Assembly (NCBI GenBank): GCA_963753165.1
Contig: CAVWBP010000006.1
Location: 1 to 64,000 of the forward strand
Source: JAKLQR01 sp963753165
Lineage (GTDB): Bacteria; Nitrospirota; Thermodesulfovibrionia; Thermodesulfovibrionales; SM23-35
DNA length: 64,000 bases
Direction: 5' to 3'
The notes below the pieces were generated by a model. It was given only the letters and a program-made list of their open reading frames with translations, had not been told where the DNA came from and did not search any database. Below, one piece after another: positions 18,050-27,850 of the stretch. Position 1 is the stretch's first letter. Each line of letters starts with the position of its first letter. The position numbers and the translations under genes were made by a program.

Positions 18050-19954
18050 TCAGGGCATATCCAACTCAATGTTTTCGAGAAAACTCTTGCCGTAACCTTT
18101 CGTCAGAATCCGTTCGTCGCAGACAATAATCCTTCCGGTGTCCGCTTTAGTCCGTATTAACCGTCCGAATCCCTGCTTGAATTTCAGGACAGCACGCGGG
18201 AGCGAATATTCATAGAACGCATTTCCGCCTTCCCTCTCGATCATCTCGGTCCTTGCCTTCACTATTGGTTCTGTCGGCACTTCAAAAGGCAATTTCGTAA
18301 TAATGAGGCACTTGAGGGCGTCTCCACGGACATCAATCCCTTCCCAGAAAGAATCGAGACCGAATATCACGGAGTTTCTGCTCTTCCTCATCGTTTCGAG
18401 CATCTTCCTGTTTGAAGCTTCTCCCTGCACCATGGGATTGAGACCGGCATTCCTTAATTCGCCGGCAGTCAGTTCCCAGGTTTTTTTCATAACGTCCCTT
18501 GAAGTGAAAAGAACGAGAGTGCCCCCCTCTTCCTTTGCCGCCTCCCCGACAATAACCCGGGAGAGAGGTGCAATGCTGTCCTCATTCCTCAGGTCAATGC
18601 CTCTTTTTATCTCAACCGCAACCTGTTTTTTCATATCAAAAGGCGACGGCACAGAGAGCCTGTCTGAAGGATCGATGCCAAGGGTTTTCTCGATAAGGCT
18701 GAAGTCCCCGGAGACGGAAAGAGTGGCTGACGTGAGAATGACGGACTCGTATTCCGGAAGAAGAGTATTGCGTATGAATTCCGAGGGATAAACGGGACAC
18801 ATCCGGAGAGCCTTCTTGTTTTCTTCGCTCTCTACCCACCTGACGAACCCCGACGCTTCCTCACAGAAAGTCTCCATATCCGCAGAAAGGGCCAGTAATT
18901 TGACTATTGCAGCTTTGAGCTCTATCTCTTCATCCTCCTCAAAGAGTCCCTTGGCAGATGTTTTTATATTTTCGATTAACGTATCTATCGATTCAACAAG
19001 AGCCATAAGAACATACTTGAGGGGGAAAGCCCCTCTTACGATCCTCCTGCTTTTCATCTCCTTGCCGACTTGTTCCCAGAAAAATGCTGTCTCCATTCTT
19101 AATGACTGAACAAGGGTAAAAAGCGCGGGAAATTTTGCAAGAATTCCCCTGTTATTGCCTCTTTCATCGGTTTTGAGCAGTCTGTTGAACAGATTTTCGA
19201 CGCCACGATTGGAAATCCTGATCCCGATTTGGTCCGAAAAGACCGTGTCAAGGGCATGGGCCTCGTCAACCACCAGGATATCCGCTTCGGGGAGTATCCT
19301 GGAATCATCCTGCATCATACAGTTGACTGCCAGGAGGGCATGGTTTGTCACCAGCACCTGGGCCTTCGACCATCTCTGGCGGGCCATAAAGTAGTAGCAG
19401 TCCCTGTAATACCGGCACTTCTTTCCCTTGCAGGCATCTGCATCGGAACAAATTCTGTCCCATATGACGGGCTGCCTGTAGGCGCGGTAATCTTCGATAT
19501 CCCCCGTGTCCGTCTCCATAAGCCATTCAAGTATATTCTTGTGGTCATCGGATTCGTCTCCATCATCCGGCTTGAACGCGTTGAGCCTCCTTTTGCAAAG
19601 ATAGTGCCCCCTTCCCTTGGCGATTGCATAACCGAATTCTCTCAAAGAGGACAGAAATTTAAGATCTTTCGAGGCAAGCTGCTCCTGCAGGTTGATTGTG
19701 CGGGTTGACACCAATGTCTTTTTCCCGGAAAGGATTGCGGGGATGAGATAGGCAAAGGTCTTGCCGGTGCCTGTTCCGGCCTCTGCCAGAAGAATACCTT
19801 CATTCCCGGCATTCCTTGAACAGGCGTTCATCATGCTGGTCTGGGAAGGCCTTATCTCATAATTCTCCAGCGCTTTGCCGACGTTCACAACCAGAAAAGA
19901 TTTTGATTCCTCTCCCAGGGTTGAATTTATGGCATCGCTATCATTTTGACTCAT
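18050..19954 (-). CDS. dinG: DinG/XPD-type ATP-dependent DNA helicase
   Basis: 634 residues. Motif I is LAEAGTGTGKTFAYLIPA, motif II DILVVDEAHALD (DEAH box), later motifs ILTSATLSVSGDFSLIEKTL, RNSVIFGLDSFWEGIDVRGD and KQGFGRLIRTKADTGRIIVC. Between motifs Ia and II the Cys set ICSDADACKGKKCRYYRDCY is placed like the 4Fe-4S cluster of XPD/DinG helicases. Such enzymes unwind DNA 5' to 3' and clear R-loops or G-quadruplexes. There is no exonuclease domain, so it is the short, E. coli-like form. Monocistronic, minus strand. Confidence 0.92.
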   Translation of the reverse strand: MSQNDSDAINSTLGEESKSFLVVNVGKALENYEIRPSQTSMMNACSRNAGNEGILLAEAGTGTGKTFAYLIPAILSGKKTLVSTRTINLQEQLASKDLKFLSSLREFGYAIAKGRGHYLCKRRLNAFKPDDGDESDDHKNILEWLMETDTGDIEDYRAYRQPVIWDRICSDADACKGKKCRYYRDCYYFMARQRWSKAQVLVTNHALLAVNCMMQDDSRILPEADILVVDEAHALDTVFSDQIGIRISNRGVENLFNRLLKTDERGNNRGILAKFPALFTLVQSLRMETAFFWEQVGKEMKSRRIVRGAFPLKYVLMALVESIDTLIENIKTSAKGLFEEDEEIELKAAIVKLLALSADMETFCEEASGFVRWVESEENKKALRMCPVYPSEFIRNTLLPEYESVILTSATLSVSGDFSLIEKTLGIDPSDRLSVPSPFDMKKQVAVEIKRGIDLRNEDSIAPLSRVIVGEAAKEEGGTLVLFTSRDVMKKTWELTAGELRNAGLNPMVQGEASNRKMLETMRKSRNSVIFGLDSFWEGIDVRGDALKCLIITKLPFEVPTEPIVKARTEMIEREGGNAFYEYSLPRAVLKFKQGFGRLIRTKADTGRIIVCDERILTKGYGKSFLENIELDMP

Positions 19955-20036
19955 ATATGATAATAATCCTCTTTCCGGAAAATTTCATGCTATGAAACAG
20001 CGAGAGGTTTTGGGAAGATCCTAAAGATATGCGAGG

Positions 20037-20858
20037 CTATTCCCTCACAATCGGAGAGGCCCCTTCATCAAAGGGGTTTGTCCTCATGGCAAGAGAGAAT
20101 AAATACGGATAGTTCTTTTTCAGATACTGCATATAATCCAGCCATTGCTGCACAAGCATCCTGTAGCATCTCTTTATATCACCGGAAAGGTGCGTCCTGT
20201 CGGCATCGGGCAGCTGGGTTAAATCCTCCCGGTACGACAATTCTTCGGTCAGATGAAAAACTGCCTGCAGGAGCTGGGTGAATGATTCATGCTCCAGCAG
20301 TGTGGGGTTCTCCAGAAGCCTCAGGAGAAAATCCCGCTCCTTCAGCAGAAAAGAGCGGAGGGTCTCCAGATCATACTTGTGAATTGAAACAGCATATGCA
20401 TGTGATTTAAGAATTTTGCCAGTATTTTTGAAATCCTGATCCGACCACTCCGGTTTTATGACAAGGGATTGCCTGATCGTTTCCACCTCAGGATCGACCC
20501 GTGAAAAGTCTGCCAGCAGTTCTTTTCCTGCTTTACTGAAGAACGTCCCTATCACCATGTTCAATTTCTCAAACCGCGCCTTTTTTTCCCGCTGGCTCAG
20601 CAGCATCTCGGTTGCATTCGCCACTACACCGAGAAAAGTGCCGACGCCCGTTATGATGATCAGGAGGGTCAGTATCTTGCCGGGCGCTGTTACAGGATAG
20701 ATATCGCCATATCCTACTGTAGTAATGGTAACAATGGTGAAATAGAGGGCATCCATAAGCGAGAGGCGCTCAAAAAAAATTAGGCCGAGTGTTGCGGAAA
20801 GAATAATTGCGAGAAAAACAAGCAAGAAGACCAGGAACCTGAATTTAAAGGGGTCCAT
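20037..20858 (-). CDS. Two-helix potassium channel with cytoplasmic C-terminal domain
   Basis: 273 residues: a first membrane helix (FLVFLLVFLAIILSATLGLI), pore helix and selectivity filter (YFTIVTITTVGYGDIYPVTA, TVGYGD), then a second helix (GKILTLLIIITGVGTFLGVV). This is the Ion_trans_2 (KcsA/MthK-like) module. The remaining ~180 residues are helical and cytosolic (EMLLSQREKKARFEKLNMVI, LRSFLLKERDFLLRLLENPT) and lack a recognisable RCK nucleotide fold, so gating is unclear. Four subunits would form the pore. Confidence 0.88.
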   Translation of the reverse strand: MDPFKFRFLVFLLVFLAIILSATLGLIFFERLSLMDALYFTIVTITTVGYGDIYPVTAPGKILTLLIIITGVGTFLGVVANATEMLLSQREKKARFEKLNMVIGTFFSKAGKELLADFSRVDPEVETIRQSLVIKPEWSDQDFKNTGKILKSHAYAVSIHKYDLETLRSFLLKERDFLLRLLENPTLLEHESFTQLLQAVFHLTEELSYREDLTQLPDADRTHLSGDIKRCYRMLVQQWLDYMQYLKKNYPYLFSLAMRTNPFDEGASPIVRE

Positions 20859-20994
20859 GCCTACTATTATAGAATGAAAAGAAGAATTATTTGCTTCAAA
20901 AAGATCCTTTGCTCACTTAAGGGGCCGTGAGTCTGCGCAAGGGAAAAACGGAATTCCGGATTCTCACCTCACCGGTATCAGAGGCAAGCGGTGC

Positions 20995-22398
20995 TTACGT
21001 TGCATGCAGAGTAGTAAATTCTCTGAGTATTTTTTGATGTTTCAGTTTTTTCAGGGCGCTTATTTCTATCTGCCTCACTCTCTCACGGGTGAGAGAGAAA
21101 TATCTCCCTATTTCGTCCAGAGTATAGTTCCGCCCCAGGCCTATCCCGAATCTCATCCTTATTATTTTTTCTTGCCGGGGAGCAAGCGCCCTGAGGGTCT
21201 TTCCTGTCTGTTCGGAGAGGAGGGTATTTTCGAGGATATCACAGGGAGAAATAGCGTTACTGTCACCGAGATACTGTTCGAGGGTGTCCTCATCTTCTCC
21301 TACAGGAGTCTGCAGCGATACGGTATCCAGGACTGTCTGGAAGATGCTCTCGACTCTCTCTGCAGGAATCTCCAGCCTGGCTGCGATTTCATCGGGGTCG
21401 GGTTCTCTTTTAAGGACCGCCCTCAGCTCACCGGAGACCCTGAGAAGCGTATTATGCTCCGCCATGATATTCGAAGGCACTCTGATTGTCTTTACCTGGT
21501 CCATAAGCGCCCGTATAATAAACTGCTTTATCCAGATCGACGCATAGGAAGCGAACTTCACTCCTCTGGTATGATCGAACTTGCGCACCGCCCTCATGAG
21601 TCCGATATTGCCTTCCTGGATCAGGTCAAGAAAAGAGAGGCCTCTTCCGATATAATGTTTCGCAATATTAATCACCAGCCTCAGGTTGCGGGTTATGAAT
21701 TCATTCCTGGCTTCGGCAATACGTTTTCGTAACCCGGTTATTTTCTCATACCAAATTCTGAATTCCTCAATGGTAATGCCCGTTTCACGTTCAATGCGCT
21801 GATACTCGTCCTGTGCCTTTCCATGACTTGCAGAATGTTTCGCATAATCGGCACGGTGCGCCGCGTTCCCGTTTCCTCCCTCTTTTTTGTTCCTTGCCGC
21901 GACAGAACATTGCTGGGTTCGATCAGCGCCACGTATGCGGCACATAAGGGAATCAAGCTTCTCCAGATATGCCTCCAGGCAGTCGTCTGATGCATCTCCA
22001 TTCGGATGGGCCATCTCTTCGGTTGCATCAGTGCAAGGAATTTCCTGTATAAGTTCCAGAAGAAGCATCTTCCCTTCCTGTATCCTCACTGACAGGGAGA
22101 GTTCCTCCTCTCTCGTGAGCAAGGGGATATCACCCATCGAACGGAAATATGCCTGCACAGTATTCTCTGTTTCTCCATACTTCTCCCGCTTCGCTTCCCT
22201 GATGAGATGTTCGTCTTCCCTGTTCTTGTCCGCGAAATCCATAAAATTACTGTCCATACCAGGGGAAATACCGAAGCACTCTTCCGGTGAATGGCAAGAG
22301 AGATCAGCAAAAGGGTCCGCCTCATGGGTTTCCTCACAAAGTATCCCCTGCTCTTCTCCTGGATAACTGCTCTCTCTGAGCTTATCCGCTTTTCTCAT
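20995..22398 (-). CDS. Second RpoD-like sigma-70 factor
   Basis: 467 residues from the chosen ATG (MRKADKLRESS), which has AAAGGACG about eight bases upstream; a longer frame to 22497 lacks such a site. Region 1.2 is ENTVQAYFRSMGDIPLLTRE, region 2 NEFITRNLRLVINIAKHYIG and FASYASIWIKQFIIRALMDQ, region 3 PSNIMAEHNTLLRVSGEL, region 4 LAPRQEKIIRMRFGIGLGRN and IGRYFSLTRERVRQIEISAL. The core is closely alike in layout to the factor at 13650 but with a different N-terminus. No primase gene adjoins it, so it is likely an auxiliary RpoD paralogue. Confidence 0.92.
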   Translation of the reverse strand: MRKADKLRESSYPGEEQGILCEETHEADPFADLSCHSPEECFGISPGMDSNFMDFADKNREDEHLIREAKREKYGETENTVQAYFRSMGDIPLLTREEELSLSVRIQEGKMLLLELIQEIPCTDATEEMAHPNGDASDDCLEAYLEKLDSLMCRIRGADRTQQCSVAARNKKEGGNGNAAHRADYAKHSASHGKAQDEYQRIERETGITIEEFRIWYEKITGLRKRIAEARNEFITRNLRLVINIAKHYIGRGLSFLDLIQEGNIGLMRAVRKFDHTRGVKFASYASIWIKQFIIRALMDQVKTIRVPSNIMAEHNTLLRVSGELRAVLKREPDPDEIAARLEIPAERVESIFQTVLDTVSLQTPVGEDEDTLEQYLGDSNAISPCDILENTLLSEQTGKTLRALAPRQEKIIRMRFGIGLGRNYTLDEIGRYFSLTRERVRQIEISALKKLKHQKILREFTTLHAT

Positions 22399-22642
22399 AC
22401 CATACGTCCTTTGATCTCCGGAATATAAATAAGCCTGAACAGCGCCATACTTACACGTTATTACAAAAGAAAGAAAATTCGATGTGATATCGCTCACAAA
22501 AAATGAAAAAATGGTTAACCCTTCTACGGAGGTTTGCTTTCCTGTTCCCCGTCGTGAATCATAAGGTGAGGGCCAACCCCACTGTCAGGGAGTATTGACT
22601 GTTGCATCAGAGTTGCTTAGAATGATACGGGAAAGAGATATC

Positions 22643-23374
22643 ATGACGGACAGGCGGCAGTTCCAGAGATTCACTGCTGATGTGCTGGATATTCATGGCA
22701 GGAGCGTGTTTGCCAAAGCGGCGCGGATACTCGATATGAGTGTCGGCGGCGTCATGGTGAATACAGACACAAAACTGAACAAAGGGAAGAAATGTATCCT
22801 GCGGGTACGAGAAGAAGAGAGCGTTCTTGATCTGGAAAGCGTTGTTGCATGGTCTTCCCTCTACGAAAATCCGGAGGTCTCCGGCAGTGATTTGGTCCCC
22901 CCATACAACACCGGGCTAAGATTCACAGACGTTTCCAGTGAAACAACGAAGAAAATCACTCGTTTTATTGAAAACCATGCGCAGGCTATCGACAGACAAG
23001 AGGTTCAAACCAGACTCAGCGGCTTCAGAATGAATGTCAGGGTCCAGATTCAGGCTCCTGCAAAAACAATGCTGATTTTCCACGAAGGGTTCAGAATAAA
23101 AAACCTCAGTCTCGGCGGCATGCTCACAGAAAGTAACGATCCACTGGATGTCGGGGAAACACTGTTGTTGAAAATATTTCGTTCAAGGACCAATACGATA
23201 AATATTCTGGGGAAAGTTACCTCGTGTATAGAGATAAAAGAGAATGACAGTCAACATTATGATATAGGGATAGCATTCATAAAAATGTCCGGGAAGGACA
23301 AGGAACTGTTGAGAGAGCTTATGTGCCTGCTCGAAACCATGTGCTGTATCGCCCCCAGCAACCCTAAAGAATAG
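22643..23374 (+). CDS. Protein with two PilZ domains
   Basis: About 243 residues. The first PilZ unit has DRRQFQRFTADVLDIHGRSV and ILDMSVGGVMVNTDTKLNKG; the second has LSGFRMNVRVQIQAPAKTML and IKNLSLGGMLTESNDPLDVG. PilZ domains bind cyclic di-GMP through RxxxR and (D/N)xSxxG; here the first has RRQFQR/DMSVGG, while the second has only NLSLGG with a less clear Arg motif, so it may be a non-binding partner. The start at MTDRRQ is chosen for the GGGAAAGAG upstream; TTG or ATG starts 7-16 codons earlier are possible. It fits a c-di-GMP effector, compare the GGDEF protein at 58378. Confidence 0.78.
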   Translation: MTDRRQFQRFTADVLDIHGRSVFAKAARILDMSVGGVMVNTDTKLNKGKKCILRVREEESVLDLESVVAWSSLYENPEVSGSDLVPPYNTGLRFTDVSSETTKKITRFIENHAQAIDRQEVQTRLSGFRMNVRVQIQAPAKTMLIFHEGFRIKNLSLGGMLTESNDPLDVGETLLLKIFRSRTNTINILGKVTSCIEIKENDSQHYDIGIAFIKMSGKDKELLRELMCLLETMCCIAPSNPKE

Positions 23375-23430
23375 TTGGGGGTCAAGTCTCAATTTTTGAC
23401 ATAACATCCCTTCTGTGGTAATCTTACGAT

Positions 23431-24366
23431 ATGTCGAGACCGCTCAGGCTGTCTTTTGAAAATGCAGTGTACCACATTACTGCCAGAGGGAACAGACGGG
23501 AACCCATTTTCTACGATGACGATGACCGGAATAATTTCCTGGGGAAAATCAATGAGACCTGCCTGAAATATTCCTTCTTCTGTTTTGCCTATTGCCTCAT
23601 GGACACTCATTATCATCTCTTTCTGAGGACTCTCCTTCCCAATATCTCCGACGGCATGCATTACCTCAACACCGCATATGCAAACTGGTTCAAGGCACGG
23701 CATAAGATCGTCGGAGTAGTCTTTCAGGGAAGGTATAAATCTCTCCTTGTCGATGAGCACAGTTACAGCATAAACCTTTCAGCGTATATCCATTTAACCC
23801 CGTTCAGGGCAGGCATTACCGCAGATATCAGGGCATATCCGTGGAGCAGTTACCGAGGGTATGTTGACGGAGAGAACACATCGGTGAGACTGGACACGGG
23901 GCTTGTTCTGGATCAGCTTGACAACGATCGGGAAACGGCACGGATAAAATACGAAGCCTACGTGCTCGAAAATCTCATGATGGAGAACCCCCTGAAAAAG
24001 TCCTTTGCGCGCTTCGCGTATGGAGGGGAGGAATTTATCCGGTCAATAAAAGACCGGGCAGGGGACATAGGGAACCTGAGGGAGATCCCGGAAGCCAGAG
24101 CGTTGACGGCAAACACCGCAGAGGATATCATCAACCAGGTCATGGCCCAGTTTTCCGTAACGAGAGAAGAACTATTCAGTAAAAAGCGAGGCAATTTTCT
24201 CCGACATATGACACTCTTCCTGCTCAAGAAGTTCACGCCGATGAGCCTGCGGGAAATAGGGGAACTCTTTCATATGGACTACGCAGCAGTGTCTCAGGCA
24301 TGCAAGCGGTATGAAGAAAAACTGAGCACCGGTGAAAAATCGGATACCCATAAGGCTGAAATTTGA
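23431..24366 (+). mobile_element. REP-associated tyrosine transposase (RAYT, IS200/IS605-like) with C-terminal HTH
   Basis: 311 residues. The Y1 transposase core shows YHITARGNRREPIFYDDDDR, the metal-binding HxH in CLMDTHYHLFLRT, VFQGRYKSLLVDEHSYSINL and the catalytic-Tyr region SAYIHLTPFRAGI, then YPWSSYRGYVDG. The C-terminus adds a DnaA-C-like helix-turn-helix (MTLFLLKKFTPMSLREIGEL, MDYAAVSQACKRYEEK). Such domesticated transposases are linked to small palindromic repeats. The bases before the start include GTCAAGTCTCAATTTTTGAC with GTCAA/TTGAC inverted arms. It may be the enzyme behind some of the small palindromic elements seen here; inference. Confidence 0.88.
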
Positions 24367-24502
24367 ATAAATATTGGACACCAGGACGTGCCTTCATTTT
24401 TCATTCTTTTATTGACATGTCTCTTCGATATGTGTTAAATTTATTAGATTTTGACATAACTGCCAGATATTCTTGCCAATATCTTTCCATAAATTATCCC
24501 GA

Positions 24503-24892
24503 ATGAAAATAAAAGGACATATAGGATTAATTTTCATGTACATGGCTGTTGCACTTGTGCTGGTCGGCCTTGTGCATGTCAGAGCAACCTCTACCGCATT
24601 GGCAGACTCAAGCCCTGATGAAAAAACGGGGGTTTTCACGGCGTATACCGCAGAGGTTGCCCAAACTGACAGCACCCCCACGATAACCGCAAGCAATCAG
24701 AAAGTACAGACAGGATTTATTGCAAACAATTGTCTGCCTTTTGGAACGAAGATAAAGGTGAACGGAACAATCTATGAAGTTCAGGACCGGATGCACGACC
24801 GGTATGGATGTGATAAGTTCGACATCTATATGGTTGATTACTCCGAGGCAGTCAATTTCGGTATCCAGCCGCTGAAATATGAGCTCATCTAA
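24503..24892 (+). CDS. 3D-domain (double-psi barrel) exported protein
   Basis: About 129 residues: an N-terminal signal/anchor (GHIGLIFMYMAVALVLVGLV) and a 3D domain: VFTAYTAEVAQTDSTPTITA, TGFIANNCLPFGTKIKVNG, YEVQDRMHDRYGCDKFDIYM with the Asp triad that names the family, and GIQPLKYELI. Related to MltA/RlpA-like barrels of murein-active or cell-wall proteins. The ATG at 24503 is preferred over a TTG ten codons earlier. A peptidoglycan-related role in the periplasm is likely. Confidence 0.82.
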   Translation: MKIKGHIGLIFMYMAVALVLVGLVHVRATSTALADSSPDEKTGVFTAYTAEVAQTDSTPTITASNQKVQTGFIANNCLPFGTKIKVNGTIYEVQDRMHDRYGCDKFDIYMVDYSEAVNFGIQPLKYELI

Positions 24893-24929
24893 CCTGCAGC
24901 AGGGATAAAATCCCCGGAAGAGCAGGAAA

Positions 24930-25163
24930 TCATTCGATGAGAATCGAATGTACTCTGAAATCTCTTACCATTTCGTCGAATTGTTCGGGATGCTTTTCGA
25001 GTATCAGAACCAGCACATCATAAAGGTCCATATGGCGGTCAATGTCTAACGGAGTAAAGTATTTCGTAAAAATATCATCGAATATTTTGCCCTTGCCCTT
25101 TTCAAAATAGAGGTCCTCAAAGGCTTGGTAAATTTTCAGCGGCATGTTTTGAGTATCGTTCAT
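24930..25163 (-). CDS. Small hypothetical protein
   Basis: 77 residues (MNDTQNMPLKIYQAFEDLYF, DIFTKYFTPLDIDRHMDLYD, LVLILEKHPEQFDEMVRDFR). No known domain; helical and acidic. GAGGAG lies five bases before ATG and codon use resembles neighbours, so I believe it is real. Confidence 0.55.
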   Translation of the reverse strand: MNDTQNMPLKIYQAFEDLYFEKGKGKIFDDIFTKYFTPLDIDRHMDLYDVLVLILEKHPEQFDEMVRDFRVHSILIE

Positions 25164-25301
25164 GTCACTCCTCTCGGGTTGTATCTATACTGAATTATTA
25201 TAACAGACATTTCCTGTTTGTAGTTCTTATTCAAAGGATTTTACTCTTATGCCTTGATGCTTGAGTGCATGCAGTTCTGCCCGCCGCATGACCCTTGCTT
25301 G

Positions 25302-25772
25302 CTATGATAATTTCAGGAACCCTGCCTCAATCATCCTGTTCCTTATTTTGTCCAGGTGATATCTCTCGGCAGCCAGCATCTCGTCGAGAGCAGACTGGCT
25401 CTGATAGTTGGAAAGTTTGGCGATGAGCTGGTTCGTAAACATCTCGACCATCGTCTCTTCGATTTTCAGCGCTATCTTCAATGCGTCTTCAAGGGAAACG
25501 GGACCGTACAGGATGGTATTTTTCACGTTCCGGGTAAATGCGACGGTATCAAAAATAATCCTGCCCGAGAGCAACATTTCCTTGCTCGGCACGCCGTCGA
25601 ACATACCGACCCTGTTGGCTTCGAGCAGAAAAGAGACATGGCTAAGTTCGTCATTGACAAGACTCTCCCAGAATCCCCTCTCTTCGGGGAATAACTGCAT
25701 AAAAGTGCTATAGATATGAGCGGCTGCCTGCTCGATCTCTATACATCCGCTGATTAATTCCTGGGTATTCAT
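25302..25772 (-). CDS. Rubrerythrin/ferritin-like diiron protein
   Basis: 156 residues forming a four-helix bundle with spaced carboxylate/His ligands: GCIEIEQAAAHIYSTFMQLF, FWESLVNDELSHVSFLLEAN, ALKIALKIEETMVEMFTNQL and MLAAERYHLDKIRNRMIEAG. The ExxH pairs (DELSH, ERYHLD) fit a diiron site. No C-terminal rubredoxin domain, so it is a rubrerythrin-core or ferritin-like protein, possibly for peroxide or iron handling. No partner gene adjoins it. Confidence 0.72.
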   Translation of the reverse strand: MNTQELISGCIEIEQAAAHIYSTFMQLFPEERGFWESLVNDELSHVSFLLEANRVGMFDGVPSKEMLLSGRIIFDTVAFTRNVKNTILYGPVSLEDALKIALKIEETMVEMFTNQLIAKLSNYQSQSALDEMLAAERYHLDKIRNRMIEAGFLKLS

Positions 25773-25913
25773 AGCAATGCGTTACGCATCATCATTATAG
25801 AGCAACCGGTTGAATTGTTCCAGCCGGAACCCCCTGCATTCCCATCCGTTCACGCCCGGAAATGACCTGTTCTCATTGTGTCCTGACGGGTATTTTCAGG
25901 CGTCACAAAAAGC

Positions 25914-25942
25914 AAAGGGACACGGTATTCCCGTGTCCCTTT
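25914..25942 (-). terminator. Intrinsic terminator after the HU gene
   Basis: AAAGGGACACGG / CCGTGTCCCTTT pair perfectly around a five-base loop. T-rich sequence follows on the minus strand after a GC interruption (CCCTTTGCTTTTTG). A second small hairpin TCCTTC-GAAT-GAAGGA lies between it and the HU stop codon. Confidence 0.7.
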
Positions 25943-25968
25943 TTCAGTCGATCCTTCGAATGAAGGAA

Positions 25969-26241
25969 CTATTTTACCGCGTCTTTGAAAGACTTCCCGG
26001 CTGAGAACTTGGGAACTTTCCTGGCAGGTATTTTGATTGCTGCACCGGTCTGGGGATTTCTCCCAGTCCTTGCCTTCCTCTTCCCTGAAGAAAAAGTTCC
26101 GAACCCGACGAGCGCAACCTTCCCGCCTTTTTTAACTGTTTTCACAACTCCTTCAATCAGGGACCCGAGTGCCTTTCCCGCAGCAGCTTTCGAGATGCCT
26201 GCATCCTTTGCCATTTTGTCGATAAGATCAGCCTTTGTCAT
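25969..26241 (-). CDS. hup: HU-family DNA-binding protein
   Basis: 90 residues, standard length. TKADLIDKMAKDAGISKAAA forms the helical body and GKVALVGFGTFSSGKRKART followed by GRNPQTGAAIKIPARKVPKF gives the DNA-bending arm with the conserved RNP. Ends AGKSFKDAVK. It coats and bends DNA as a dimer. A clear hairpin terminator follows. Confidence 0.97.
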   Translation of the reverse strand: MTKADLIDKMAKDAGISKAAAGKALGSLIEGVVKTVKKGGKVALVGFGTFSSGKRKARTGRNPQTGAAIKIPARKVPKFSAGKSFKDAVK

Positions 26242-26495
26242 AAATATACCCCCTCCTTATAAACTTGATTGCTACGATTATATCAATGAATACATTTCTT
26301 TTCTACAAAATAATGACGTAAGCAAAAAAAATCACCAGAGGGAACCTTTTGGATGACTGAACAGTATTCCTATCTGAATCTGCATTCCAGCCGGGAGATC
26401 GGAAAATCAGATTCGAAGCAGACAGAACAGGGGAACTCCTCCCCTGGTTCGAGAAGTCTCTCTTCACATTCCGGTTTTTTGTGCTAAGGGAGTTT

Positions 26496-26526
26496 ATTTC
26501 GATTTGGAAATCGTGCCATATCCCTA
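26496..26526. repeat. Solo end related to the 31-bp inverted repeat at 17493
   Basis: ATTTCGATTTGGAAATCGTG continues to CCATATCCCT and differs at about five of 31 positions from the right end of the 17493-17675 element. No matching left end was found nearby; a reading frame across it (26303-26551) has no domain and is not called. Confidence 0.5.
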
Positions 26527-26547
26527 CTGTACCGTGTTTCCATACGA

Positions 26548-26959
26548 TCATTGTCCTGTTTCGAACATAAGCAGATAGGGCTGTGCAGATCGGCCTTCTT
26601 CATCTTTGAAATTGCTGAATTTCTGCGTATTCAGCCATATGATATAGGTTGTCCCCGGTTTGAGTTTGACGTCAAGAACACAGGTCCTTTTATCCTCAAG
26701 GTACCGTGGACCTCCGGCAAATCTCCGGAAAGTTCTCCGGCGCTATCTGCACCCAGGACCAGCTTTTATCCATCATCTCCCTGCTGAAAGTAACCCGGAT
26801 TTCGGAGAGCAGGGGATCTATATCTTTTGCGCCTGATTCAGGGACAGTCCTGACAACAACAGGGGGGTGTTCTTCAAGGCCTGAGGAGAGAACGTCCCCC
26901 GGCATAAGGAATGAAACCGTCAAGCCTGCGATGAGGCTCATGAACAAAAATGTTTTCAT
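26548..26959 (-). pseudogene. Exported Ig-like (Big_5-type) domain protein, one frameshift
   Basis: Starts with a signal peptide (MKTFLFMSLIAGLTVSFLMP) and then PPVVVRTVPESGAKDIDPLL, EIRVTFSREMMDKSWSWVQI, the start of a bacterial Ig-like domain. Near 26715 the frame shifts and the fold continues as YLEDKRTCVLDVKLKPGTTY, IIWLNTQKFSNFKDEEGR and ends PYLLMFETGQ. About 137 residues in all. Function unknown; a periplasmic or surface adhesion-like module. One base change restores it, so a sequence error is possible. Confidence 0.65.
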
Positions 26960-27113
26960 GGGGTGCTCCTTTTACACAGAAAAATGCAAATTCCGCACTC
27001 CAGTGATAGACAAGGTCCCTGTCATTTTTCACTGGATTCGGGGAATTAGTGGCATTAGATATTCTTCCTTTAATCTTGATATAATCCGGAAAATATATCA
27101 ACAGGCGGAGACC

Positions 27114-27850
27114 ATGCCCGGAGCAGACATTCTATTGCCGGTAATTGTCGCATTTCTTGCAGCGGCCATGACCCTTATGACAGGATTCGGTCTCGGCACA
27201 ATACTGACGCCGGTCTTCCTCATTTTCTATGACGTAAAAATTGCAATCCTCATCGTTGCAGTCGTGCATCTCATCAACAACCTCGCAAAATTTTCTCTCT
27301 TTCGCAGGCACGTTGATTGGGAGATCATCAGACGCTTCGGGGTGCTTACCCTCCTTGGCGCCTTCATCGGCTCCTTTTTGCAGGGGAAAATAGATTCTTC
27401 GGAGATCAAAATACTTCTCGGCATTACCCTGATATTCCTCGGCATAAAAGAAGCATCGGGGTTCGGAGAGAAGAGAAGTTCAGACTGCTGAGGAAGATAG
27501 ACGTTGCCGGCGGTTTTTTTTCGGGACTTCTCGGGGGTTTCGTGGGAAACCAGGGCGCGGTCAGGAGCGCATACCTCCTGAACTACCCGATATCAAAAGA
27601 GACTTTTATCGCAACGGCAGCCATCATTGCATCCATCGTCGATTTCACCAGAATCCCCTTCTATCTATTCAATAACAGGCATCTCCTTGCCGACACGTAT
27701 CTCCTCACAGGAATCACCACTGCCGCTGCACTTGCAGGGACCTTTACGGGGAAGACGGTTTTGAAAAAAGTAGCGCTGAGACATTTCAAAACGTATGTGG
27801 CAGCAGCAATCATACTAATCGGGGTGCTTCTCACGATAAGGGTTATTTAG
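27114..27850 (+). pseudogene. TSUP-family permease (TauE/SafE-like), one frameshift
   Basis: Start at MPGADILLPVIVAFL. The first half (LMTGFGLGTILTPVFLIFYD, GAFIGSFLQGKIDSSEIKIL) stops at 27491; a one-base shift around 27475 (GEKR then KFRLLRKIDVAGGFFSGLLG) leads to the second half (GGFVGNQGAVRSAYLLNYPI, KETFIATAAIIASIVDFTRI, LAGTFTGKTVLKKV). About 245 residues and 7-8 helices, normal for sulfite/sulfonate exporter-type TSUP proteins. A TATAAT box occurs at 27080-27085. Its stop codon is formed with the first base of the inserted MITE at 27850. Confidence 0.75.

Noticed and set aside
26303..26551. 82-codon minus-strand frame
   Set aside because: Overlaps the solo repeat end at 26496 and shows no domain; likely chance.
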